A stretch of DNA of 64,000 bases from Ophiura sarsii (lineage: Eukaryota > Echinodermata > Ophiuroidea > Amphilepidida > Ophiuridae), in the NCBI GenBank assembly GCA_035610835.1, contig CM069447.1:76072312-76136311 (forward strand), given 5' to 3'. The notes under the pieces were generated by a model. The model ran no database searches. It had not been told where the DNA came from and was given only the letters and a program-made list of their open reading frames with translations. The translations under genes and the position numbers were made by a program. Shown in pieces: positions 26,600 to 37,724 of the stretch (within the stretch, counting starts at the first letter, position 1; every line of letters begins with the position of its first letter).

Positions 26600-26850
26600 T
26601 GGAGATTCAAAACCCCTACCCATTTCTAAGGGTGATTTTGGAAAAATCGGTACCAATTTTTAGGGGTTTTGCTTCATTTTAGACCAAATTTTGGCAACTT
26701 TTCGCGAATATAGACAAACAGGACCCATGTCTAAGGATTTTTCAGTTGAAAAGCTTATCCATGATTAAGGATGTCTCATGAAAAAAACGACCCACTGGAG
26801 CGGCACGTCCCCGTATGCCTTACATACGTCAGTACCCCCCCCCCCCCCAG
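26600..26850 (-). repeat. Dispersed repeat copy (matches 62465-62625)
   Basis: AACCCCTACCCATTTCTAAGGG, TTTTTCAGTTGAAAAGC, GGATGTCTCATGAAAAAAACG and GGAGCGGCACGTCCCCGTAT occur here; the reverse complements occur in order at 62465-62625. This copy holds about 70-80 bp more in the middle. A 20-G run precedes it and a 14-C run interrupts its flank. Confidence 0.75.
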
Positions 26851-27049
26851 GCATAGCACCCTGGCGCCTCTTCAATACGATGTCAACTAGTCCTATAGAT
26901 GAGGTGACATTTAGGACACCCTCTGTTGGGACGAAACACACCGGGCAAGAGTTCATAGTTTACATAGGCCAGATCAGGTTTTCTAACTATATTGTAGTGT
27001 CACAGCAAATTGTTATCAAAACTGTCTTTAAACTTGTTTAGGAATGCTA

Positions 27050-27430
27050 TTAAAGGTATATTATGTGATCTTTCCAGGGAACGCCCTCAACATCGAAAAA
27101 AAAATAGAAAGCAGATTTTCTTGCAGATTTACATTTCTGATCATAAATCATGCATACATTCCAAGTTACAGGGCGATACGATTCTTAATTACTTCAAAAT
27201 CATGGTTTTAGAGTGAAAATAAACTGTCCGAATCCTGACACTTTATATTTTTCACTCTAAATTCACTCTAAAACCATGATTTTGAGGTAATTAGGAATCG
27301 TATCGCTCTGTAACTTGGAATGTACGTATGATTTATGATCGGAAATGTAAATCTGCAAGAAAATCTACTTTCTAAAAAAAATAATGAATAGAGGGCGCCC
27401 TCTGGAAAAGATCACATAATATGCCTTTAA
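27050..27430. mobile_element. Hairpin MITE, long copy (381 bp)
   Basis: Same outer arms as the 20077-20338 element, but with an additional inner palindrome (TACTTCAAAATCATGGTTTT against AAAACCATGATTTTGAGGTA) around the centre. GCTA at 27046-27049 and 27431-27434 is a candidate target duplication. The short copy looks like an internal deletion of this form. Confidence 0.8.
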
Positions 27431-27835
27431 GCTATCGCATTTCACCAAAAAAACTAAATGAGTTTTATAATTCATTAGAAAGAAATTTCTTTCATGTTGT
27501 CTTCATTAACTTTACTGATCTGTCTGGAGGGAAACAACAGGGTGTCCAATTTGTAAATACATGACATCATAGGTCACCTCATCTATAGCTTGACCAAATA
27601 TTGGTATTTGCCTGGAGAGCTTTTTAATTTTTTTAAATAGTGGCCCTGCGCAAGGGCGTCATCCCGTTTTCAAAAATGGGGGGATGTGCCCCTCCCCCCC
27701 CCCCCCCCCCCCCCACCCCTAAACTAGAATTAAGAACATTTTGAAAAATATGCAATGAAAATGGTGTAATTTGGTGAATACTTTTAACCACATTTTTGAG
27801 GAATATGCATAGGCTTGCGCAGGGTTTTTTTACCC

Positions 27836-27858
27836 GGGGGGGGGGGGGGGGGGGGGGG
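27836..27858 (+). repeat. Poly-G run, 23 nt
   Basis: Uninterrupted G-run just upstream of a copy of the 230-bp family from the window start. A 21-C run lies at 27694-27714. Several members of this family carry a long G or C run. Confidence 0.9.
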
Positions 27859-27894
27859 CTTAATAATAAATTTCATGGAGTATGATTGACTAAT

Positions 27895-28045
27895 CAACGC
27901 GGACAGGGGGAGTCTGAGGGGGGATGTGCCGCCCTTGGAACTGGATTTTTTAGTTCAATTTTCGAACCCATGTGTTCTTTTGACCAACATTTAATTGAAA
28001 AGCCGCCACTTCATTTCCAACTAATATTGGCTTATTATCAATATC
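27895..28045 (+). repeat. Copy of the 230-bp family of 1-535
   Basis: Shares GGGGGAGTCTGAGGGG, CAATTTTCGAACCCA-like and TTTTGACCAACATTT-like phrases in the same order as the repeat at the window start. A weaker relative is just upstream (27655-27830). Confidence 0.75.
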
Positions 28046-28179
28046 ATCCCAATTAAATTTTGCAAAAGCAAACAACACGGCGTAAGGGGTTTTGAAATTC
28101 GCATCAATTAAAAAGGATTTGCGTGGAGAGAGAAAATATTGGATATGTAAAAAAAAGGTTTAAAAAAACGTTGCTGAAG

Positions 28180-29185
28180 CCATGATGTTAAGCTTGAATG
28201 ATAACTAAACAGTGAAATTAATTTGCTAGCGCGCAACAATGTCTATTTTAATATTAAAAAGGTCCTTTAAAATCGTTTCTGAAGCCATCTTGTTCCAATT
28301 TAATATCAAAGTAGTAAAAATATTTCACGCGGAGCGTGAAAAAAATTGATATAATAAAAAGAAAGGTTTAGAAAAACGTTCCTTGAAATTGAATTACTCA
28401 AAATTAAAAAGAATTCCTGCGGAGACTAAATTTTTTTTTGTATATTTTAACAATAAAAAGGTCGAGAAAACTGAAGCCATCGTGTTGTTAATAACAAAAT
28501 ATTTAAAAAAATGGCTATTGTAAAAAAAAGGTTAATAAACTGTTCCTGAAGCCATCTTGTTAAGCTTGAATAATAAAACATTTAAAAACATGCGCGCGTA
28601 AATTGGTTATTTTAAGACTAAAATGGTGCAGAAGCCGTTCCGTTCCTTTAGCCATCTTGCTAAGCTTGAATAATAAAACATTCACACTAATTCGCGCGTA
28701 GCACGCAAAAAAATGGTTTTTTTTACACTGAAATGGTCCTGAAAACGTTCCTGAATCAATCTTGTTAAGCTTGAATAATAAAACATTGAAAATAATTTGT
28801 GCGTAGCGCACAAAAAACTTGTTATTTAACACTAAAATGGTCCTGAAAAACGTTCATGAAGCCATTTTGTTTAAGCTTGATAAAACAATGAAACCAATTC
28901 GCTCGAAACGCGCAAAATTGTCCAGAAAACGTTCTTGAAACATATTTATATGAAGCTTGAATAAACATTGAAACCATTTCGCGTAAAGCGCCAAAATAAT
29001 GGCTATTTTAACACTTAAAAGCTCCAGAAAAACGTTCCTGAGCCATCATGTTTAAATTGTCAGTTTTGTTTCTTAAGCCATCTTTTTATAACTTGAATAA
29101 AGAAACATTGAATCTAATTCTTGGTTTTTTTTCTTCACCTAAATGGTCCAGAAAACGTTCCTGAAACCATGCTGTTAAGCTTGAT
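28180..29185. repeat. ~90-110-bp diverged satellite
   Basis: About ten diverged copies of a unit containing CTGAAGCCATCTTGTTAAGC, TTGAATAATAAAACATT, a GCGYGTAGCGC-like palindromic word, and AAATGGTCCTGAAAACGTTC. Starts are near 28180, 28282, 28469, 28547, 28651, 28762, 28857, 28941, 29039, 29073 and 29163. A second array of the same satellite is at 47093-47480. Confidence 0.85.
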
Positions 29186-32100
29186 GATGTAGGGGAAGGG
29201 GGTGTTGTGGTGTTGATGAAGGGGTGGGACTAAGAGAGGCTCAGTAGCAGAGCTAAGTAGTGGGAAGTGCGCTAGGGAAGATATGTTCGACCAGTCTGTA
29301 GGTTCAATCAACTATCAGAGTGGTTGAATATTTGAACGCGCAAATTGGGAAGTGTCGGAGTAGGAAGTGTCGAAGTGGCAATTTGTTTGACCAGTCTGTA
29401 GGTTCAATCAACTATAGCCTAAGAGTGGTTGAAAATTTAAACGTGCTAAGTGGGAAGTATCGGAGTGGGAAGTGTCGAAGTGGGAAGTGTCGAAATGGGA
29501 ATTCGTTCGACCAGTCTGTTTGTTCATTCAACTATCAGAGTGGTTGAACATTTAAACGTGCAAAGTGTCGAAGTGGGAAGTGTTGTACATTTAAACGTGC
29601 AAAGTGAGAAATGTCAGAGTGGGACCGTAGTGGGAATTTGTTCGACCAGTCTATAGGTTCAATCAACTATCAGAGTGGATGAACATTTAAACGTGCTAAG
29701 TGGGAAGTGTCGAAGTGGGAAGTGTCGAAGTGGGAAGTGTCGAAGTGGGAAGTGTCGAAGTGGGAAGTGTCGAAGTGGGAAGTGTCGAAGTGGGAAGTGT
29801 CGTAGTGGGAAGTGTCGAAGTGGGAAGTGTCGAAGTGGGAAGTGTCGAAGTGGGAAGTGTCGAAGTGGGAAGTGTCGAAGTGGGAAGTGTCGAAGTGGGA
29901 AGTGTCGAAGTGGGAAGTGTCGAAGTGGGAAGTGGGAAGTGTCGAAGTGGGAAGTGTCGAAGTGATAGTGTCGAAATGGGAATTCGTTCGACCAGTCTGT
30001 TCATTCAACTATCAGAGTGGTTGAACATTTAAACGTGCAAAGTGTCGGAGTGGGAAGTGTCGAAGTGGGAATTTGTTCGACCAGTCTGTAGTCATTTTGA
30101 CCAGTTTGTGAAGTAGGAAGTGGGAATTGTAGTAGTGGGTAGCTCTGCTGCATCGCCCAGATTTCCCCATTATTTGCCCACCCCGTGTGTTAGATCTTGA
30201 ATCCAAGTTCTAAAAACACTTAAGCAGGACAAATAGCTACCAAAGCTTTCTCTATGCACTCACCCGACAGTCCATACCGGTGTGTGTGGGGGTGTGTAGC
30301 GATGCTGTTATGATGCACATCAGTGTATGGATGATGTAGGGTAGGGGTGGGGTATGTTGATGAAGGGGTGGGACTAAGAGAGGCTCAGTAGCAGAGCTAA
30401 GTAGTGGGAAGTGTAGGAGTGGGACCGTAGTGGGTATTTGTTAGACCAGTCTGTATGTGCAATCAACTTTCAGAGTGGTTGAACATTTAAACGTGCAAAG
30501 TGGGAAGTATCGAAGTGGGAAGTGTCGAAGTGGGAAGTGGGAAGTGTCGAAGTGTGAATTTGTTCCACCAGTCTGTATGTTCATTCAACTATATCAGAGT
30601 GGTTGAACATTTAAACGTGCTAAGTGGGAAGTGTCGGGGTGGGAAGTTTCGTAGTGGGAATTCGTTCGACCAGTCTGTAGGTTCAATCAACTATCAGAGT
30701 GGTTGAACATTTAAACGTGCAAAATGTCGGAGTGGGAAGTGTCGAAGTGGGAAGTATCGAAATGGGAAGTGTCGAAGTCGGAAGTATCGAAGTGGGAAGT
30801 GCCGAAGTGGGAATTTGTTCGACCAGTCTGTATGTTCATTCAACTATCAGAGTGATTGAACATTTAAACGTGCTAAGTGGGAAGTGTCGGAGTGGGAAGT
30901 GCCGTAGTGGAAATTCGTTCGACCAGTCTGTTAGGTTCAATCAACTATCAGAGTGGTTGAACATTTAAACGTGCAAAATGTCGGAGTGGGAAGTATCGAA
31001 ATGGGAAGTATCGAAGTGGAAAGTGTCGTAGTGGGAAGTGCCGAAGTGGGAAGTGTCGAAGTAGGAAGTGTCGAAGTGGGAATTTGTTCGACCAGTCTGT
31101 ATGTTCATTCAACTCACAGAGTGGTTGAACATTTAAACGTGCAAAGTGGGAAGTGTCGAAGGGGGAAGTGTCGAAGTGGGAATTTGTTCGACCAGTCTGT
31201 TAGGTTCAATCAACTATCAGAGTGGTTGAACATTTAAACGTGCAAAATGTCGGAGTGGGAAGTATCGAAATGGGAAGTATCGAAGTGGAAAGTGTCGTAG
31301 TGGGAAGTGCCGAAGTGGGAAGTGTCGAAGTAGGAAGTGTCGAAGTGGGAATTTGTTCGACCAGTCTGTATGTTCATTCAACTCACAGAGTGGTTGAACA
31401 TTTAAACGTGCAAAGTGGGAAGTGTCGAAGGGGGAAGTGTCGAAGTGGGAATTTGTTCGACCAGTCTGTGAAGTAGGAAGTGGGAATTGTAGTAGTGGGT
31501 AGCTCTGCTGCATCGCCCAGATTTCCCTATTATTTTCCCACCCCGTGTGTTAGATCTTGAATCCAAGTTCTAGAAACACTTAAGCAGGACAAATATCTAC
31601 CAACGCTCTCTCTATGCAGTTAACCGACAGTCCATACCGGTGTGTGTTGGTGTGTACCGATGCTGCTATGATGCACATATCAGTGTATGAATGATGTAGG
31701 GCAGGGGTGTGGGGGTGTGTTGATGAAGGGGTGGGACTGAGAGAGGCTCAGTAGCAGAGCTAAGTAGTAGGATGTGCGCTAGTGGGAAGATGTGCTCGAC
31801 CAGTCTGTAGGTTCAATCAACTATCAAAGTGGTTGAACATTTTTAACGTGCACAGCGGGAAGTGTCGTAATGGGAAGTGTCGAAGTGGGAAGCGTCGAAG
31901 TGGGAAGTATCGAAGTGGCAAGTGTCGAAGTGGGAATTTGTTCGACCAGTCTGCATGTTCATTCAACTATCGGAGTGGTTGAACATTTAAGCGTGCTAAG
32001 TGGGAAGTGTCGAAGTGGGAAGTGTCGTAGTGGGAAGTGTCGAAGTGAGAAGTGTCGAAGTGGGAAGTGTCGAAGTGGGAAGTGTCGAAGTGAGAAGTGT

Positions 32101-34010
32101 CGAAGTAGGAAGTGTCGATCAAGTGGGAAGTGTTGGGACTGAGAGAGGCTCAGTAGCAGAGCTAAGTAGTAGGATGTGCGCTAGTGGGAAGATGTGTTCG
32201 ACCAGTCTGTAGGTTCAATCAACTATCAAAGTGGTTGAACATTTTTAACGTGCACAGTGGGAAGTGTCGTAACGGGAAGTATCGAAGTGGGAAGTGTTGA
32301 AGTGGGAAGTGTCGAAGTGGGAATTTGTTCGACCAGTCTGCATGTTCATTCAACTATTAGAGTGGTTGAACATTTAACCGTGCTAAGTGGGAAGTGTCGA
32401 AGTGGGAAGTGTCGTAGTGGGAAGTGTCGAAGTGGGAAGTGTCGAAGTGAGAAGTGTCGAAGTGAGAAGTGTCGAAGTGGGAATTTGTACGACCAGTGTG
32501 CATGTTCATTCGACTATTGGAGTGGTTGAACATTTAAGCGTGCTAAGTGGGAAGTGTCGAAGTGGGAAGTGTCGTAGTGGGAAGTGTCGTAGTGGGAAGT
32601 GTCGAAGTGGGAAGTGTCGAAGTGAGAAGTGTCGAAGTGGGAAGTGTCGAAGTGGGAATTTGTTCGACCAGTCTGCATGTTCATTCAACTATTGGAGTGG
32701 TTGAACATTTAAGCGTGCTAAGTGGGAAGTGTCGAAGTGGGAAGTGTCGTAGTGGGAAGTGTCGAAGTGGGAAGTGTCGAAGTGGGAAGTGTCGAAGTGA
32801 GAAGTGTCGAAGTGGGAAGTGTCGAAGTGGGAAGTGTCGAAGTGAGAAGTGTCGAAGTGAGAAGTGTCGAAGTGGGAATTTGTACGACCAGTCTGCATGT
32901 TCATTCAACTATTGGAGTGGTTGAACATTTAATCGTGCTAAGTGGGAAGTGTCGAAGTGGGAAGTGTCGTAGTGGGAAGTGTCGAAGTGGGAAGTGTCGA
33001 AGTGAGAAGTGTCGAAGTGAGAAGTGTCGAAGTGGGAATTTGTACGACCAGTCTGCATGTTCATTCAACTATTGGAGTGGTTGAACATTTAAGCGTGCTA
33101 AGTGGGAAGTGTCGAAGTGGGAAGTGTCGTAGTGGGAAGTGTCGAAGTGGGAAGTGTCGAAGTGAGAAGTGTCGAAGTGGGAAGTGTCGAAGTGGGAATT
33201 TGTTCGACCAGTCTGCATGTTCATTCAACTATTGGAGTGGTTGAACATTTAAGCGTGCTAAGTGGGAAGTGTCGAAGTGGGGAGTGTCATAGTGGGAAGT
33301 GTCGAAGTGGGAAGTGTCGAAGTGGGAAGTGTCGAAGTGAGAAGTGTCGAAGTGGGAAGTGTCGAAGTGGGAAGTGTCGAAGTGAGAAGTGACGAAGTGG
33401 GAATTTGTAGGTTTAATCAACTATCAGAAAGGTTGAAAATGTGTACGTGCACAGTGGGAAGTGTCGAATTGGGAAGTGCCGAAGTGGGAATTTGTTCGTC
33501 CAGTCTGTAGGTTCAATCAACTATCAGAGTGGTTGAAAATGTGTACGTGCGCAGTGGGAAGTGTCGAATTGGGAAGTGCCGAAGTGGGAATTTGAAAATT
33601 TAAACGCGCAAAGTGGGAAGTGTCGAAGTGGGAAGTGTCGAAGTGGGAAGTGTCGAAGTGGGAAGTGTCGAAGTGGGAATTTGTACGACCAGTCTGTAGG
33701 TTCAATTAACTATCAGAGTGGTTGAAAATGTGTACGTGCGCAGTGGGAAGTGTCGAATTGGGAAGTGCCGAATTGGGAATTGGTTCGTCCAATCTGTAGG
33801 TTCATTCAACTATCAGAGTGGTTGAACATTTTAACGTGAAAGTGGGAAGTGTCGGAGTGGGAAGTGTCGAAGTGGGAATGTGTTCGATCAGTCTGTATGT
33901 TCATTCAACTATCAGAGTGGTTGAACATTTTAACGCGCAAAGTGGGAAGTGTCGGAGTGGGAAGTGTCGAAGTGGGAATATTTTAAACACGCGAAGTGGG
34001 AAGTGTATTT
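29186..34010. repeat. 15-bp minisatellite with ~60-bp spacers, inside a dispersed element
   Basis: Tandem GTGGGAAGTGTCGAA units, with the longest nearly pure run about 29699-29970. They alternate with a spacer TTCGACCAGTCTGTAGGTTC ... CAACTATCAGAGTGGTTGAA ... ACGTGC. A larger unit recurs near 29184, 30330 and 31690, bounded by AGCAGAGCTA (29246, 30390, 31753, 32155) and inverted TAGCTCTGCT (30140, 31500). The unit length is a multiple of three and lacks stops, so long open frames appear in several frames on both strands. They encode only pentapeptide runs and are not genes. Confidence 0.9.
30094..30330 (+). repeat. Element terminal segment, first copy (next at 31466-31690)
   Basis: From the last minisatellite unit through TAGCTCTGCTGCATCGCCCA, CTTGAATCCAAGTTCT and CATACCGGTGTGTG. 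It is repeated at 31466-31690 and, in reverse orientation, at 52957-53111 and 53151-53293, where no minisatellite is attached. Confidence 0.8.
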
Positions 34011-34019
34011 TCGACCAGT

Positions 34020-34440
34020 GTACACCAACGCACCACAACCCACCACTCCACCACTCCACCACACCACCAACATACTATTTATATACTTTATATATGTATA
34101 TTTGATTTGAGCCTTCAGGGTCACCGTAATTTGTAGACAAAATGATAACAATAATACATTTGTGCCAAAGACATAGTTTTGACCAAAAAGTGAATTAGCG
34201 CCTTTTGGAAAATAGCTCTGAGAACGCCATGAATATTTTCAAAAAAATAATTGGGTGTCACGATTGACGACAGTCGTAAAGAAATATTAATGGATAAAAG
34301 CAATGGTAGATAATTAAGTTTCATCTCATAAGCTAACAAATATATTATTTATAAACTAACAACTTAGTGTAGGAGACATTTTGCAAATTTCAATCTTGAA
34401 GATATTCTCTATACTTAGCGTGGTCTGAGATAAATGTGTA
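34020..34440. other. Unassigned spacer
   Basis: Begins with a CCACCACTCCACC-type simple stretch (34020-34075), then AT-rich DNA. No gene or repeat family is recognised. Confidence 0.5.
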
Positions 34441-34446
34441 CACATA

Positions 34447-34545
34447 TGGCTTTTTCCTCGTACCATCACTGATTGGAATGACCTGTCACCATCTGTGTAC
34501 AACACCAAAACCGTTAATTGCTTTAACAATATTGTATTCATATAA
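34447..34545 (+). pseudogene. RT C-terminal fragment of a non-LTR retrotransposon
   Basis: Translation in one frame gives FPRTITDWNDLSPSV and a following FNN segment. This resembles the conserved end of CR1/Jockey-group reverse transcriptases (pattern FFPRTxxxWNxLP). Only about 33 codons remain. Neighbouring DNA shows no RT catalytic motif, so this is a short 5'-truncated or decayed piece. Assignment is from the motif alone. Confidence 0.5.
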
Positions 34546-34924
34546 TTTAATTCCTGGTTTTTTTTGCCGTGTTGATTCAACCTGCGCCATTATTCATCTC
34601 AGCCAGATATTGCATGAAAGCTACTTTGCTGAGTATTTCTGTAGATGTATATGTAGAAAGATAGATTAAGGTTTTGCTGCTGGGTTATTTTGCTCGAATA
34701 AGACGATCCCCAAAGTTTTGCAATGGAATAGATTACATAGTTCTTGGAACATTTTTGTCCCATCGCTACGCACATTGTTTGCAAATAAACTATATAATCT
34801 TACAAAGCAGAGCTGTCATTGAATATTATTTAAATGATTTCCTGGAATACGGTGACATACGTTATCGAGTAATCATGCCTAAATAATACACATTTGCATT
34901 TACCTGTAATATGAAAACGTTTGC

Positions 34925-35135
34925 AATTGAGTGACAGGAAAACTTACGTTACATGTAGGAAGAATATTATCTTTAAAGGATGCGCAGGAACGGGAAAACT
35001 TACGTTAATATGATAGTTATATTTAAAGGGAAGGCATGAACTGTAAAATGAAGGAACAGGGAAACTTACGTCGAAAGGAAATGATCTTTAAATGGAGCGC
35101 ATAAACGGGGTAAATTACGTTATGACGAAAATGAT
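34925..35135 (+). repeat. Diverged ~60-bp tandem repeat, four units
   Basis: Four units each containing an AGGAACNGGGAAAACTTACGTT-like core and a GATNNTCTTTAAAGG-like segment, spaced about 50-70 bp apart. No gene is seen. Confidence 0.55.
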
Positions 35136-35319
35136 CTATTGTCATCATCATCGGTCGTCATTGGACGGAACAGTGGAAGCAGCTGACACTGATACCATGC
35201 AGCTTTATTTTATTCATGAGCTGTGGAATATCACTTAGGGTCAATACCAAAGTCTTTTGTAGCGCTGTCAGGATAAGTAGTGTTTTTTCCTGTCACGGCT
35301 AGAATGAACATATTTAGGA

Positions 35320-35662
35320 GTCCAGAGCATCAAGTTGGAGATCCTAAGGCTGGTCCTCAGTGTGATCTCCTCTTTCTTAGAGTGACTTAGATGGGAGGTA
35401 AGTCACCATATACCAATCTGGATTTTAAGTAGCTGTGTATAGCATTCATCAGTTCTATCCTCACACCGTTAAGGTGTCTGAGGCATTATAGAAGGATAAT
35501 TTCTACACATTCCCTGAAACTTGATTTTGATATTTCTATCAAGTTTTGCCTTTCACATTGTGTCAAGTTTGTTGTATGCAGCCCATGTCTGAGCTGTCCA
35601 CGAGCTTTCCGGCAATTTCAGTCATGTAATGAATGGTAGTGATGATCCTAGATACTTGAAGT
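35320..35662 (-). pseudogene. Endonuclease-RT C-terminal fragment (decayed)
   Basis: On the minus strand, fragments in shifting frames read FKYLGS at the start, then WTAWAAYNKLD-like, LDRNIKIKFF-like, RLDGCYT-like and YGDLPP followed by LRKRR. The order matches the region after the catalytic core in common invertebrate endonuclease/RT proteins (FKYLGS ... YGSETWT ... LDGCYTR ... YGDLP). Stops and frameshifts make it a pseudogene. No catalytic YADD motif is present in the fragment. Confidence 0.6.
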
Positions 35663-35669
35663 TGCACTA

Positions 35670-36620
35670 GATATTGTTTTTATGGGATATCATTGATTTG
35701 TTTGTGATTACTGCCATAACTGTGTGCTATGTGTGATCTGAACCAGCCACCTAGGTATCTGGATGAGTCGGTCTGGAGTGATTGAGGTATAAAGGATGAC
35801 TAGCTGTGAGTCTTAACACACATTTTCACTGCGTATTCAACATACCTTAAGTACAGTAACAAAGCGTTGTTGATTTGAGATAAACCTACTGTTCATATGC
35901 AAATTACTAGGATAGCGAACCTTATTTGGAAACCGCAAAATTGTAAACAAACAAAAATGTTCGCACAAATTTGTTCATTTTTTCGGCGTATAAATGCATT
36001 TCGCCATGAAATCCTTAAAGTTAGCAAATAGCTTTATATACCGAAAGGTAGCTATACCCCTGAGGAAAATATTCTTGGCGAGGGCCATATGTAAAGGTTT
36101 ACTTCTAAAGCCACAATTTTAGCCGAACCGTCGCTACCTGAGCGCAAGAAAATCGCAATTTTTGCATCATCGCGGCGAAATGTGTTCGCTTTGATCTCCA
36201 GGACCGTATCACTATTAAAACAGAGGGGTGTGTTTTGATTTTATACAAATATTCTATAAACATGTATCAAAATGTGTTTGTGTAAATTAAACGCATTCTT
36301 GATTTAACTTTTCTCCGAATGTTAAAGGTGGTGTGTGAATAAAATGCTACTTACAAAACATTTTTAATTTCACAATTACATGTTTACCTTTTGTAACCCA
36401 GCCCATTCTGAAGTTCGATCGCCCATTTACGGGGAACGGACGATGTCCAAATAAGGGCCTAATTATAATAAACGTAAACCTTTTTTTTCTCGATTTTTAA
36501 AGAGCAGCTATTTTTTTATGTCAAATTAAGCCTATTAAAACAAGTTTTGTACTTGTTTTCATTAATTATCCAAAACGATATTCACATTTGAATGATGTAA
36601 ATATGTTTGGTCGTTGTTGA
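35670..36620. other. Unassigned stretch
   Basis: No recognised protein motif, tandem repeat or inverted-repeat pair beyond short AT-rich words. Upstream parts of the RT fragment may extend to about 35800 but cannot be read reliably. Confidence 0.4.
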
Positions 36621-36624
36621 ACGC

Positions 36625-36767
36625 GGTTCAACAAGGTCTTCGTCGTTGTTTATCTTGAATCGACAACGGTAAGACGGGTTTATTTTGCTCGGACAGCTAA
36701 AGCTGCCCTCGCAAAATAAACCCGTCTGTCGATTCAAGATAAACAACTCCGAAACCTTATTGAACCC
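36625..36767. mobile_element. Palindromic MITE-like sequence, ~143 bp
   Basis: GGTTCAACAAGG faces CCTTATTGAACC. The inner arms TTGTTTATCTTGAATCGACA and AGACGGGTTTATTTTGC are read back as GCAAAATAAACCCGTCT and TGTCGATTCAAGATAAACAA, around a CAGCTAAAGCTG centre. The arms are about 68 bp. The outer boundary and target duplication are not clear. Confidence 0.65.
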
Positions 36768-36955
36768 CTAAATCACACACAAATCAATGATATCACATAG
36801 AAAACCGTTTATTATGCAACTTTGCTGTTGTTATGGCGCGGTCATTGAAATCGCCATAAGTATCAATTATATTTTTTTTAATGAGATATCAAACGGCGGA
36901 GAAGAAATTTGCTCAGTTTTTTGTATCGATGATCTATTTTGAATTAGCCAACATC

Positions 36956-36977
36956 AAACCACCTGGCCAGGTGGTTT
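36956..36977. other. Perfect 22-bp palindrome
   Basis: AAACCACCTGG is followed directly by its exact reverse complement. It could form a small cruciform or be a symmetric binding site. No partner copy was noticed. Confidence 0.7.
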
Positions 36978-37074
36978 TTGTGCTAGGTGTATGTAGGAAA
37001 CCATGGCTTACTAGCGCCACATGTGGCGCAAGGAAGCCGTATGTACCGACATTCACTTTTTAACTCAAAATATT

Positions 37075-37305
37075 CCTGTTCCGCTGTTCCACTGTGGCGG
37101 CCCCGATGCCACCCAATTTCTCTCCTGTTTCACTGTGGCACCGGTAAGCCATGTTTTCCTACTGCTATAAAGCAGTTTGTATTCCACATATATTTCCTTT
37201 TTCACCTTGTACATTTCCTGTTCCAATATCCCACTGTGGCGGCCCCGACGACACCCAATTATTTCCCTGTTTCGCTGTGGCGCCAGTAAGCCACGAAGTT
37301 TCGTG
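37075..37305. repeat. ~125-bp tandem duplication
   Basis: CCACTGTGGCGGCCCCGA ... CACCCAATT ... CCTGTTTC ... CTGTGGC ... GTAAGCCA occurs at about 37088-37150 and again at 37221-37296. Confidence 0.7.
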
Positions 37306-37521
37306 TCGTCTTACACCAAGGATAAACCACAATTAATGTGTTGATCAATTCAATTACGAATGCAAATCATACTAGATTTTTGATGTTAACACATGCTTTA
37401 TTAATAGGTATTATTGATGATTGATTACAAAACAAACCTCACCAGTCTTCTTTGTCATCCAAGTGCAAACAAAACAATCAAAACCCATACTATTTTAATG
37501 TTTCATTCTTTTTATGGGAAT

Positions 37522-37665
37522 GAGAGGTCACCTTGCTTTAGCAAACTGGTCAAGGTGTATTCCAGAAGAATGATCTTGGAATTGCTTGCTCTAATGTCAC
37601 CAATATCATCTGTGATGCTATAGACATGTTCATAACAAGTAAGACGGTTACCAAGAGAGCAAGGT
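37522..37665 (+). pseudogene. Linker fragment of the non-LTR element at 45720-47090
   Basis: The sequence from GAGAGGTCACCTTGCT through CAATATCATCTGTGATGCTA to GAGAGCAAGGTTT closely follows 45733-45885 in the same order and orientation. Only this ~145-bp piece of the element, upstream of RT, is present. It stops 16 bp before a telomere-type repeat. Confidence 0.7.
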
Positions 37666-37680
37666 TTGAATATGGTTATG

Positions 37681-37720
37681 TAACCCTAATTCTAACCCTA
37701 ACCCTAACCCTAACCCTAAG
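37681..37720. repeat. Interstitial telomeric repeat (CCCTAA)n
   Basis: TAACCCTAATTC followed by four uninterrupted TAACCC units. The metazoan telomere hexamer is in reverse orientation. The short length and non-repetitive DNA on both sides show it is interstitial. Confidence 0.9.
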
Positions 37721-37724
37721 TAGT

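Noticed and set aside
29186..34010. CRISPR array
   Set aside because: Eukaryotic context, tandem units without unique spacers, conserved inter-run segments, no cas genes.
29320..34105. Many overlapping repeat-protein frames (KCRSG, VGSVE, TSHFD types)
   Set aside because: A 15-bp stop-free unit opens several frames on both strands; this is a property of the minisatellite, not evidence of protein.
37681..37720. Chromosome end
   Set aside because: Only about five hexamers with ordinary sequence on both sides.
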